Position numbers and translations under genes: made by a program
Shown here: in pieces, positions 1-10,092 of the stretch
How the letters are laid out: the number at the start of each line of letters is the position of its first letter
Numbering within the stretch: the stretch's first letter is position 1
Assembly: GCA_028751875.1 (NCBI GenBank)
Contig: CM054134.1
Span: 47,788,818-47,852,817, forward strand
Direction: 5' to 3'
DNA from: Rapana venosa
Lineage: Eukaryota > Mollusca > Gastropoda > Neogastropoda > Muricidae
Length of the DNA: 64,000 nucleotides
The notes under the pieces: model-generated
The model's input: only the letters and a program-made list of their open reading frames with translations
Told to the model about the DNA's origin: nothing
The model's database searches: none

Positions 1-114
1 CTCCATCCACACATTTTGGCCATGGGTTTGTTTGTTTGTCTGTCGGTGAGTGGTGCTGTTTTATTTTCTCTGATGTAAGTCTATTACTTGTCCCTGGTTC
101 TTTCTCTATTTGAT
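1..114. other. Left edge, nothing recognised
   Basis: T-rich unique-looking sequence before the first minisatellite. No ORF, motif or repeat was recognised. Confidence 0.5.
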
Positions 115-690
115 TGTTAGACACGAATGTTTGTTCTCAGTGCTGATTACAGTTTGTTAGACACGAATGCTTGTTCTCAATGCTGATTACAGTTTGCTAG
201 ACACGAATGTTTGTTCTCAGTGGTGATTACAGTTTGTTAGACACGATTGTTTGTTCTCTATGCTGATTACAGTTTGTTAGACACGAATGTTTGTTCTCTA
301 TGCTGATTACAGTTTGTTAGACACGAATGTTGGTTCTCAGTGCTGATTACAGTTTGTTAGACACGATTGTTTGTTCTCTATGCTGATTATTTTTATTTAT
401 TTTATTCTTTTATATTTTATATCGAGGATAATGGAATAAGCACGTATGTGCTTTTTTACATCCAGTCCCCGTGTGTATGTGGTTTTGTAAATTCTGTCAT
501 CTGTTCCCACCGGCACACAATGGCTCTTACGAAAAGCGGAACAGGATTTAACGTGTGCGCAAGATGTTCTGCGTGCGTTTGCACACGGGGCCTCGGTTTA
601 TAGTCTCTACAGTTTGTTCTTTATGCTGATTACAGTTTGTTAGACACAACTGTTTGCTATTTATGCTGATTACAGTTTTGTTAGATGCGC
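115..690. repeat. 40-bp minisatellite, split by a SINE
   Basis: A tandem array with a period of 40 bp, each unit holding GTTAGACACGAATG, TTGTTCTC and TGCTGATTACAG. About seven units run from 115 to 388. The array is interrupted by a family A SINE at 389-607 and resumes with about two more diverged units at 608-690. Units differ by scattered substitutions, so the array is not freshly made. Confidence 0.9.
389..607 (-). mobile_element. SINE family A, 5'-truncated, inside the minisatellite
   Basis: Minus-strand copy. Read on the plus strand it starts with a T-rich tail and GAGGATAATGGAATAAGCAC, continues through CATCCAGTCCCCGTGTGTATG and CACCGGCACACAATGG, and stops at CCTCGGTTTATAGTCTC. The tRNA-like head (A and B boxes) is missing, as expected for 5' truncation during target-primed reverse transcription. 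The 78-aa reading frame across it is a by-product of the repeat. Confidence 0.88.
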
Positions 691-927
691 TCAGAAATGA
701 ATCCATCACTGGTCTTGTGCGAGCACTGCTCAGTTCCGGCCAGATCTTGGAAAGAGAAGATTTTGCCAGTGCCACGTGAGATGGAGATCCCTCAGTAGGT
801 CTCATAATATAGTCTTTCCTGCTCACCTTTTCTTCCTAATAAAGGCGACAGGAGTTATCTGCCTGTCATTGGGGACATGTCTTTCTTGCCATGGTTTTGT
901 TGTTAGAGGTGTTGTTGCTGCTGCTGC

Positions 928-967
<40 letters not shown>

Positions 968-1190
968 GAATAAATGGTGGTGTGCTACTGGATGCCAGTC
1001 CAGACTCTGCAATGTAATGTGGTGATCCCCTCAGTTGTAACTCTGACAATTTCAGCAGCCTTGATTTTGTTGAGAACTACTCAATCCTACCAGTGAGAGA
1101 AGAAAAAAACAACCCTCCTGCCTGGTAAAGCTCTGACTCACAGAACGCAAAACCCAATATCTTGAACTGAGGAAAAAGTCAAGAGAGCTG
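691..1190. repeat. Gene-free stretch with a (TTG)n microsatellite
   Basis: Unique-looking sequence with a TTG/CTG trinucleotide run at about 904-969. The short frame through it ends in poly-valine and is a repeat artefact. Nothing else was recognised. Confidence 0.7.
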
Positions 1191-1196
1191 TGAAGT

Positions 1197-2267
1197 CCAC
1201 CACAGACCATCACAGTCCACCACAGCCAACTGCAGACCATCACAGTCCACCACAGTCCACCACAGCCCACCACAGTCCATCACAGTCCACCACAGTCCAT
1301 CACAGTCCATCGCAGTTCATCACAGTCCACCACAGTCCACAGCAGTCTACCACAGTCCACATCAGTCCACAACAGTCCACCACAGTCCACAGCAGTCCAC
1401 CACAGTCCACAGCAGTCCACCACAGTCCACCGCAATCCATCACAATCCACAACAGTCCACCACAGTCCACAGCAGTCCATAACAGTCCACCACAGACTAC
1501 CACAGTCCACCACAGTCCACAACAGTCCATCACAGACTACCACAGTCCACCACAGTCCACAGCAGTCCACCACAGTCCACACAGTCCACAACAGTCCACC
1601 ACAGTCCATCGCAGTTCCTCACAGACCATCACAGTACACCACAGTCCATCACAGTCCGCCACAGTCCATCACAGTTCACCACAGTCCACCACAGTCCATC
1701 ACAGTTCACCACAGTCCACCACAGTGCATCACAGTCCACCACAGTCCATCACAGTTCACCACAGTCCACCACAGTGCATCACAGTCCACCACAGTCCATC
1801 GCAGTTCCTCACAGACCATCACAGTACACCACAGTCCATCACAGTCCGCCACAGTCCATCACAGTTCACCACAGTCCATCACAGTCCATCACAGTCCACC
1901 ACAGTCCATCACAGTTCACCACAGTCCATCACAGCCCACCACAGTTCATCACAGACCGTCACAGAGCACCACAGTCCATTACAGCCCACCACAGTCCACC
2001 CCAGTCCACCACAGTCCACAGCAGTCCACCACAGTCCACAGCAGTCCACAACAGTCCACCACAGTCCATCGCAGTTCCTCACAGACCATCACAGTACACC
2101 ACAGTCCATCACAGTCCGCCACAGTCCATCACAGTCCACCACAGTCCACCACAGTGCATCATAGTCCATCACAGTCCACCACAGTGCATCACAGTCCATC
2201 ACAGTTCACCACAGTCCACCACAGTGCATCACAGTCCACCATAGTCCACCACAGTCCACCACAGCCC
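1197..2267. repeat. 10-bp minisatellite, about 1.07 kb
   Basis: About 107 tandem copies of a 10-bp unit close to CACAGTCCAC or CACAGTCCAT. Longer variant blocks repeat inside the array: the string starting CGCAGTTCCTCACAGACCAT recurs at about 1610, 1800 and 2070, which is a higher-order structure. Because 10 is not a multiple of 3, frames on both strands stay open for hundreds of bases (324 aa on plus, rich in His, Ser, Pro and Gln). I do not regard these as genes. Confidence 0.93.
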
Positions 2268-2479
2268 TGTTGACTTCTTCCTCAATTCAAGCGAGGTAGG
2301 CCTATTGGGTTCTGTGCTTTGTGAATGGGCACTAGACCAGGAAGGGAGTTTCTTTCACTAGGCTAGAAGGGTTGAGAAGCTCTCTACAGTAACCTGAATG
2401 TTCCATTTCTGTCTGATGATTTTGTCATCATAACTGCTCATTTGGGGGAATTGCTGTCTGGATCCTTAATTTCAGACAT

Positions 2480-2480
<1 letters not shown>
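2268..2480. other. Short unique spacer
   Basis: Sequence between two tandem repeats with no recognised feature. Confidence 0.4.
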
Positions 2481-2537
<57 letters not shown>

Positions 2538-2571
2538 TGTGGGGTGGTGTGTGTGCGTGCGTGCGTGCGTG
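2481..2571. repeat. (TG)n microsatellite with GTGC run
   Basis: A (TG) run of about 55 bp, then GTGGGGTGG, then a short GTGC run. Long Cys-Val frames on plus and Thr-His frames on minus are repeat artefacts. Confidence 0.9.
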
Positions 2572-2640
2572 TCAAAGTCAAAGTCAAAGTTTTATTTTCA
2601 GATGGTACATTGAATAAGCAGTGCATTTGCTTTTTTCATC
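2571..2640 (-). mobile_element. Probable LINE 3' end
   Basis: Three copies of GTCAAA followed by GTTTTATTTTCAGATGGTACA. On the minus strand this reads as a 3' UTR end with a short TTTGAC tandem tail, a form common at the 3' ends of CR1/L2/jockey-type non-LTR elements. No coding part is attached. Similar ends occur near 40560 and 46555. Confidence 0.45.
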
Positions 2641-3765
2641 AAGCCATCTATCTAAAGAAAAAAAGAGAGAGAAAAGGATAATATATATGTAGACATAGAA
2701 TAAAAAACCGAATCTATGATAAACCATACAAATCAAACAAGAGAAGGCAATAATAAATGCATACATGGAATTAAAAACAAAACAATAAACCCTGGACAAT
2801 ATTAAACTATACGATTCAAATATATATAAAAAAATCTCCTGAAAATATATCTACCATAATACAAACAAACAAGTAAAGAAAAACCAAACCAAAACAAACA
2901 GAGAAGACCAAAAAAAAAGACACACCAACTGCTCCCCCCCCCTCTTTCCCCCGCCCTCACACACCCTTTAAACCTTTAACACACCTTTAACCATACAAAC
3001 AACTGAATAAAACTAACCAAAAAAGATAAAACAACAAGAACAACCACAACAAGCAATTAAACAAACAAACAAACAAACACAAACATTCGAACACAACAAC
3101 AACAGCGATAATAACAAACATAAAACAAAAATAACAGCCAAAAACAAATAAAGAACAATATAGAACTAACAAAAGACAAAAAAGAGTCCAAAATACCCCT
3201 ACCCCTCCCCAAGAAAACCACCCTAAAACAAAAGAAAACCTAAAATAAACAAACAAAAAGCAAAATAAACCAGAACTCCACCCCCACCACCCACCAACAA
3301 TGACAACAACCAAATGAATATAAACAGAGGAAACTGATGTATAGTTTCATTTTCAATCATTTAAACACTTACATAAACGTACACACCCTCACCCATATCC
3401 CCTTCACCACATATACTCCTATATAAAGGGAAACAAGAAATAACCAAACAGACATTGGATTCAGAGCAAAAAAGTAAAACAAAGACATCCATTCCCTCCC
3501 TCTCTCCTGGTCATATACACGCATGTACATGTGCTTTTTTTTTTTTTTAAATCTAAGGCAGAGCAACGTTAATCCTTCCATCAAAGAATAAATTCAGGCA
3601 ATGTAAACCCGCCCAGCAATACTTACATCAGCAATAACAATTTAGGTCATCTAATACAATGAAAAAGAAAATAAACAGCCACAAAAATAAAATAAATCAG
3701 CATATTTTTGTGTAACACAAAAACGAGAAAAGCCCCAAACAACAACAAAGTAAAAATCCAAAACC
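2641..3765. other. A/C-rich low-complexity region
   Basis: Biased sequence with runs of AAACAAAC, CCCCCTC and CCACCACCC and a poly-T at about 3535-3548. The frames listed for both strands are compositional. No gene was recognised. Confidence 0.6.
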
Positions 3766-3769
3766 AAAC

Positions 3770-4012
3770 CAGTTACACCCCCGCTCGGCTCGGTGTTGTG
3801 TCCTTGGGAAAGACACTTTACTCCTATTTTCCTCACTCCACCCAGGTGTACAAGTGGGTACCAGCTCTGCTGGGGAAGTATCTGGCGACAGACTAGCGTC
3901 CTGTCACAGGAGTGGTGAAAAACCATCAGTTCGCTTAACGCTACAGAAACCGGGATAAGCTCCGGCTCTATGGGCCTTCTGGCTCGAAAGAACATACTTT
4001 TTAAAAACCAGT
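3770..4012 (+). repeat. Interspersed repeat sharing a core with SINE C
   Basis: It contains CTTGGGAAAGACACTTTACTC, CACCCAGGTGTACAAGTGGGTACCAG, GCGTCCTGTCACAGGAGTGG and AACCGGGATAAGCTCCGGCT. This looks like the body of a widespread invertebrate SINE. The CACCCAGGTGTA-GGGTACC segment closely matches the middle of family C (CACCCAGCTGTAAATGGGTACC). No tRNA head was found. Confidence 0.55.
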
Positions 4013-4019
4013 TACACAA

Positions 4020-4065
4020 TACACACGCACTCACACACGTGTACACACACACGCGCGCGCGCGCG

Positions 4066-4102
<37 letters not shown>
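4020..4102. repeat. (CG)n(CA)n alternating tract
   Basis: About 24 bp of strict CG alternation followed by about 30 bp of CA alternation. Strict purine-pyrimidine alternation of this length can adopt Z-form DNA under supercoiling. Confidence 0.88.
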
Positions 4103-4159
4103 CAGATCCAGAGCGTGTTGGGGTCGATATCATATCAACCCATATTTAGATCAATGCTT

Positions 4160-4720
4160 ACACATATACTCTATATGAATATGGAAACTTGCGTCATATC
4201 TGACGTTAATGACAAGAATAACGTCAGTGACACCTTAATCACTCTCTTAAGTTTACAAGTTGTGTTCTGAACTTTTATTCATGAAATATCTTTTTAGATG
4301 TGTTTTATACTGATCTTTGCTTTTAATATATTTCAAATGTTGGGGGAGTTTATTCCATAGGTCACTGCCTGAATACTAAAGGCTCGATTTATATAGGTTA
4401 TTTCTGGATATTGGAAATGTTAGCAAATGATTGTGTCTATGTTGGTTAATTTTGAAAGCTTTGGTAATCTCCAGAGGTGCATTTTGATTAACAACTTTTG
4501 CATAAACACAGCTTTATTGAATATAAGTCGGTTTCGAAATGTCAGGACATTTATTTGCTTATAATCCTCAATAGTCAGGGTGCTTGTTTTTAACAGTACA
4601 AGGTTTACTGCTCTTTTATACAAACGATGAATAAATTTCAAGTTCGTTCCACTGCAGGTATCCCAAATAGTTGAGGCATAGTCAATGATTGATAAAATGT
4701 GACCTGCAAGAAAAGTTTTC
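4160..4720 (-). mobile_element. Non-LTR retrotransposon fragment, RT C-terminal region
   Basis: The minus strand encodes a 73-aa open piece (4420-4641) with IHRLYKRAVNLVL and FRNRLIFNKAVFMQKLL. Just upstream, in the same frame, the sequence reads DYASTIWDTCSGTN. The order DYAS-x-W, then QKRA-like, then NK/YK repeats matches the tail of jockey/CR1-type reverse transcriptase ORFs. No RT active site or endonuclease is present, so this is a 5'-truncated dead copy. Confidence 0.7.
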
Positions 4721-4739
4721 GAGAATAATTATTTAGAAA

Positions 4740-5925
4740 GTGTATTAGTGTGTGTGTGTGTGTGTGTGTGTAAGGCACATGGTTTTTATACTCCTGAAGA
4801 ACTCCCACAGTCGTTGTTTGTAGAGTTCACTCAGAGGCCAGATTGTAGATACGCTGTAAGCTGTTCAAGAATTATTGTCAATCCGATGAACATGACAAAC
4901 TGTATCTGCTAGTGGCTAATTATTTCAACTCAAACTAGGCCCCTATTGTTGTTGCTGTGTAATTTTGTTGCTGTGTCATTTTGAAGTAGGAAAATCCTAG
5001 ATAATCCATGAGCAGATTACCACAAGCTAACAACATCTCCCTTCATCAATCCCTATTAGACTCAGCTTTTTCCCTCCCTACCTTTTTCCCTTCCCTTTCC
5101 CCTTTTCCCCACCTCCCCCCCGCCCCATTGCCCATTAACTCCGACTTTCCCCCCCTCCTCCCGCCCCTTTCTACCCCCTAAACCAAACCCACCCCCCCCT
5201 TTGGGCATTAAAACTCACCCCCTCCTTTCCAATCAGCCGTGCATGTGCTCTTTCCCAAACCCCCCCCCCCCCCCCCCCCCCCTCCCCCTCATTCCACCCC
5301 CCTCCCCCCACGCACAAGTTCCCCCACGAAATCACTGCACTACAAAAACAGACAAACCAAGAAGATTGTCCAAATTTAATATTGCATTTCCCCGGTTTCA
5401 GGGTTTCCCTTTTGTGCTGGGCCATGCCTTGTTCCATTCCTTCTCACGGAATCCCCGCCCATACATAAGCCAACGCCAAAACAGACAGCCAACGGCAGCC
5501 TGGCAGTGCATAAAATATTCACAGCAGCCCGTCCATTACAGCGACACCAGCCGGACGGCCGGGCCCGCACAAACCGTGATGCCGCCGGGTCTGCCCCTTT
5601 CTCCCTCACTGACTGACGGGGGGAGGGCCGCTCCGACCCACTCTGCCCAGTGAGCATCGAAACCACTGGCCCCCCGAAATAAATTTTTCTTGACTCTATT
5701 CCCCATGGCTTTTGCTTTTTTGGTTTTAAAATTTAGAGAAAACAAGCGGGACACACCCCCCCCCCCCCCCCTACAACACACCCGCACCACGCACGCACAC
5801 CCAAAATGACCGTTCCTGTCGGATTTTCTAGTTTCCTATTTTGTCTGATATTTTCTTTTTTTTTCAAAATTAGAAAAAGACTAAAAACACACACACACAC
5901 ACACACACACTAATATAATAACATT
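4740..5925. other. Gene-free, pyrimidine-rich region
   Basis: It contains a (TG) run at 4748-4770, long C/T-rich stretches at 5040-5330, a C homopolymer at about 5260-5282 and another at about 5755-5771, and a CA run at 5886-5910. Frames here encode poly-Pro or poly-Gly and are artefacts. Confidence 0.65.
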
Positions 5926-5954
5926 GGCACACCATCTTCGGCATGGGAGAGAAT

Positions 5955-6165
5955 CCTTATCCTTTGAAGTCTTTCAGGAAGAAAAAAGGCAGGAGAATGG
6001 ACCAAGAAGGAAGAAAATAGATGAGAAGGAGGTGACAGGAAGAAAAAGGAACAAGGCAGAAACAAAGAGAGGGACAGAAGAGACAGAATTGCTAGCCAAG
6101 AATTTCCAGATGGTGGGGATGCTATTTATACTGATAGGTTCTCGGCATCGTCGTGGGAGAGTATT
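5955..6165 (+). repeat. Interspersed repeat family G, copy 1
   Basis: Purine-rich sequence with AAGGCAGG(A/T)GAATGGA, AAACAAAGAGAG and a TTCCAG-GGTGG-ATGCTATT end. The same order of words is found at about 54260-54470, so it is a dispersed repeat. It is partly open (97 aa), but copy 2 has stops, so it is not treated as a gene. Confidence 0.6.
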
Positions 6166-6189
6166 GTATTGTATTGTGTTGTATTTTAT

Positions 6190-6362
6190 TCTATACCACT
6201 TAGATTTCTCTGCGTGAAATTTGGGCTGCTCTCCCTGGGGAGAGTGTGTTGCCTCAAGAGCAGCGCCACAAATAATATGTTTTACCTTGTCTGCGTGTGT
6301 AGGCCTATATCTTTCCCTACCAGAGTGGCTTTTTTTCGACAGAATTTTGCCAGGAACAACTT
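6190..6362 (-). mobile_element. SINE family B, 3' part
   Basis: On the minus strand it reads through the family B body to GCAGAGAAATCT-AGTGGTATA. Plus-strand words are ATTTCTCTGCGTGAAATTTG, GAGCAGCGCCAC and AGAGTGGCTTTTTTTCGACAG, each matching the reverse complement of the fuller copy at 28104-28522. The head is missing. Confidence 0.8.
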
Positions 6363-6415
6363 TCTTGTTTTATATATATATATATATAACGTGCGCTGAA
6401 TGTGTTTTGCTATTA

Positions 6416-6685
6416 ATCAAAGGAAGTGGGGATGGATCGGCCATACGCTCCGCAAGCCTGCGTCAAGTGTCACCAGGCAGCCCCTTGACTGGAATCCACA
6501 AGGGAAGCGGAAAGTTGGTCGACCAAAACAGACCTGGCGCAGAAGTGTTGTTGACAAAGAAACGAAGGCAGCCGGAATGACATGGGCCGAGCTGAAGAGG
6601 ATCTCCCAAAACCGAGTTCGTTGGAGGGGTGTTGTTGCAGCCCTATGTTCCCCAAGGAACCAAGAGGCATAAGTTAAGTAAGTCA
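6416..6685 (+). mobile_element. LINE ORF2 tail, copy 1
   Basis: The plus strand encodes [15 protein letters not shown], then [17 protein letters not shown], then [19 protein letters not shown]. This order is the well-known C-terminal tail of RT proteins in many invertebrate non-LTR retrotransposons. The copy ends in a stop, then a short AAGT-like tail at about 6673-6690. It is 5'-truncated. A longer copy lies on the minus strand at 42641-43030. Confidence 0.8.
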
Positions 6686-6689
6686 AGAA

Positions 6690-6850
6690 TGTGTTTTGCA
6701 CACAGGACCTCGATTTGTCGTCTCATCCAAAAGAGTAGCACCCAGATCACTACTGAGGGTCAAGTGGATGGAGGAAAGGTTTCTGCACAAAGGAGATCAA
6801 ACCCACACTTCGCTTTTTAGGCAGGGGCGTTACCTCTGGACCATCGATCC
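6690..6850 (-). mobile_element. SINE family B head
   Basis: On the minus strand it reads GATCGATGGTCCAGAGGTAA followed by GCCTGCCTAAAAAGCGAA and a GGGTTTGATCTCC B-box-like segment. This matches the head of the 28104 copy. The body is short and ends at a family A/B shared motif (GACCTCGATTTGTCGTCTCATCC on plus). Confidence 0.72.
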
Positions 6851-9479
6851 ACTCAGTGTACTCAGTGAATTTCGGGATTCTTGGACTTGGCAGATCAGCG
6901 GTCTTCCAACATATTTCACAATGATTTAGGACAATGCTTATATCATCATGGCGATACAGGCTACTCTGAGTTTGACACAGTTGGGCAGACTGATTCAACA
7001 TGACTGTGACTGGATGGAGCATTCAGTTTGTCATAATTATTGTCTTGTAGTTTTTTAATTTTTATTTTAGTCCTACAATGGGCCCTTATATAATCTCTCT
7101 CCCCCCCCCCCCCCCCTTGCCAAATCTAGCCCCAGTTTTCCTTTGTAAGGAATCTTGACGTTCAAGTAATTAATTACTCAATGTTTTGGTGTGTTTTTTT
7201 CAACTGGACTGATTTCCTGCCTGATTGTGTGCTTGGCTTCTGTACTCTTACTTTCTCCAGTGTGTGGCTGTTTCATACAATGATCTAAAGTGCAAACAGA
7301 ACTAACTACAAGAATTTTAAAAAATTAAACAGGAACAGTCTTCAAGCAAGGCGAAGCACATTGTTTCTAATAATACACACGGTTGTGCCTATAATCATCC
7401 CGGCTGAAAGGGAGGGAGTAATACTGTATGAAACTGGAGCCCTCCAGTCAGTCGCCTGGGTGCTGGCCTCCATGTAGGCCTATGTATACAATCATCTAGA
7501 TCCGATATTGCTTGATTACACGACGAACTCAACAGAGCGTGTATAGATTTCACAGACTGAACGTCTATGGCGGCATTAGTGGTGGGAAATGGAAGGAATA
7601 GACGCTTGGCAAATTCCCTGAAACCATCTAAATTGAATTTCTCAGTCGATGAGATGGAAGAGATGTAGGAGAATCTGAGGGAAGGCAAAGCGTTAGCTGA
7701 GTTGAAAGGAATAGGGAGGGAGGTGATGGGGGGCAAGATTCATGCATGACTTGTCACGAATGACTCACCCCATCATCAATGACTGAGCAGAACAGCACTG
7801 AATGAAACCAGTTCCAGAGTAGCAAAATGGATGTCATTTTCGTCAGTACGAGTCAGTTTCCTCGTTCAGTTTTTCCCTCTGCCATACTTGTGAGTTTTAA
7901 GCATAACCTGATCGAAGTGTTACACTGCTTATGGTGCATATTATAGCCTATGTTGGTAAATGCTGTTGTAAATTCCACAAACGGCCAGAGTTCGGTTTAC
8001 ATCAGCTGAATGCACAAGTACATCAAATTACGAGAACTAGCCTATCAGCCTAAGTGAACTGATTAAAACCAAAATAAAGAGCTCGAAAAACAAAGTCCTA
8101 GATGTTTCCCTACCGTTCATTTTTTCTGACAGTTGATAAAGCGGGTGCCCCAGCCCCACCCCAATGTTCTCAGTACAGGTGATGTAGGCCTTCTGGGTCT
8201 TTTGTCGTCAATCAGGAAACTGCTAAAACCATTGAAAATTACCCATTCGCTCTGGGGTAACAACTTGAACTCATTCGGTACAGTACGTCTTGACTTGTGT
8301 GATGATGCTGTCTTCGGCTGGACAGGTCAGTTACATAGATTATCTCTGTCAGAGATCGTTTACAGTTGTGTAGCAAGTCAGTACCAGTCTGTAAGGCAGC
8401 ATAACGAGGTTGATTGTACTGTAGTCCCAGTGGAGATATCTGACCTATGGACTGCAATTCAAGGGCAACGAGATAGCCTAGTGTAGGCTACCCCCTCTCA
8501 CACAGCCACCCCCTGCTGGCCAGCCGTGGAGGCAGGGGGCATAAGATCGGAGCTGACTTATGCGGAAAATTTATTGGACACTGGCATTGCAGCGTAAGCT
8601 GAACTGATTGGGTTAGTTCCCTTGGCTGTTGATTGTTGGGTTGGTTGGTCAGTTGTTTTGCTGATGTATTATTTTGTGTTATTAATTTGTTGAGTGTTTG
8701 GTTCCTTGGCTTTGTTTTCTTTTGTTTTCGGTTGGGGTCTCCACCCCCCCCCCCCCCCCTACTCCTGGCATTCAGCAGCGAAATTCATCAGCTAGTCAGT
8801 CGGCTGTGGTCTGAAACTGAGCAAGCTGGGCTTTTTTCTTCTTCCAATCACTTTTTTTGATTATTGAATTTCGGTCAAGAATACCTCTGTGACACCAGAC
8901 TGACTGACCTCTCGAACAGCCTGAAATAGCCATTGTGTTTGTTGTTGTTTTCTTCTTAAAGTTTATTAGTTCCACGCTGGACCAGTTGTGTATACAGGAA
9001 GAATCTTTAAACTGCAGCTATCCAGCCTTCAGTACCCAGGCTTCAAGTTCCATGCTGGATGACCAGAGTTTATCACGGACATAGCAAGTTAATGATTCAA
9101 AATTTGCTCAGAAACGAACAAACATGCTAACAAACAAATCTATCCCCCCACCCCCACCCCCTCCCTCCCTCACACCCCAATGAGAAAAAAGAATGTCATG
9201 GCATTGTTCAACTACTTAAGGAACAAACAAAATTCTAATACACTGTGGTCAGTCTTGCTCTATCAGTATCACCTGATTTTGATTTGACATGAAATAGAGG
9301 TTAGGCGAGGACTTTTCCAATTCTTTGAAACTGAACACGTTAAAAACCCTGCCTTTCCCACACACAAAAAAATGGTGGGGCGGGAAGACCATTTCGTGAG
9401 GGTAGAAAAAGGTGACAATTTAAAAACAAAACAAAACAAACAAACAACAACAATAATAACAACAACAACATCACCGAGG
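6851..9479. other. 2.6-kb region without a recognised gene
   Basis: Mostly unique sequence with poly-C tracts at about 7101-7117 and 8742-8759. A 113-aa minus frame (7395-7736) and a 117-aa plus frame (8133-8486) are open, but neither resembles a family I know, and neither shows splice sites that would join it to other coding sequence. They could be chance frames or exons of an unrecognised gene. Confidence 0.5.
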
Positions 9480-9612
9480 CATACACACAGGTGACTGTTT
9501 AGACACCATCCCCGAAGTGAGAATGGGGCTACATGAATGGTGGGGGAGGTTGCATACCCAAAAATCTCACCATTGGTGAACCTCCAGCTCTAGCCCAGGA
9601 ACGAAAAAAAAA
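9480..9612 (+). mobile_element. SINE family D
   Basis: It starts GGTGACTGTTTAGACACCAT and continues CCCCGAAGTGAGAATGGGGC, CTCACCATTGGTGAACCT and GAGCTCTAG-like CAGCTCTAGCCCAGGAACGA before a poly-A. The same word order recurs at about 30545, 39670 (minus), 40090 and 56999. Confidence 0.75.
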
Positions 9613-10019
9613 AAGAATATCTGGATCCCCACACTGAAACTTGAATGCAGTTCAAGTTAGTCCTACAGGTTTATTATCATTTTAAGCATAATAATTATTT
9701 TCAAAGACACTTATCTTAAGTTCACAATCTTAAGCAAAGGATTTGTAAAGTAATGTTTTAGAACTAACGCAATTCCTGAGTATTTGACACAGGAACAATG
9801 AAGGGCCTTTTCTTTCAAGTCGTCTTGTGGCGGCCCAACAATGACCATCTTCCTGTACACTGCTGGTTCTGAAGCCACACAATAAAAATGATGATGTGGA
9901 TCTTGAAATGACTCGGTCCTGATTGGTGTGATTAGGATGAGGGGTGTGGTAGTAGCAGTACTAAATGACTAGAATCCAGCTAAAGGGAGTTGGGTCAGGA
10001 AGAGTGGAGCTGAAACACA
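9613..10019. other. Gene-free spacer
   Basis: AT-rich unique sequence; nothing recognised. Confidence 0.45.

Positions 10020-10087
<68 letters not shown>
10020..10087. repeat. (CA)n(CT)n compound microsatellite
   Basis: About 32 bp of CA repeat runs directly into about 36 bp of CT repeat. The same CA-to-CT junction type recurs at 22930, 59508, 63024 and 63703. Confidence 0.92.

Positions 10088-10092
<5 letters not shown>

Noticed and set aside
115..388. CRISPR-like array
   Set aside because: The 40-bp units are directly adjacent without unique spacers and the DNA is eukaryotic.
1190..2164. 324-aa His/Ser/Pro-rich frame
   Set aside because: It coincides exactly with the 10-bp tandem repeat and equally long frames exist on the other strand; it is a consequence of a stop-free repeat unit.
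5201..5653. 150-aa Pro-rich frame and its antisense
   Set aside because: Driven by poly-C and C-rich DNA; no domain recognised.
7395..8486. Two frames of 113 and 117 aa as genes
   Set aside because: No family resemblance, no supporting splice sites and ordinary length for chance frames in GC-balanced DNA.
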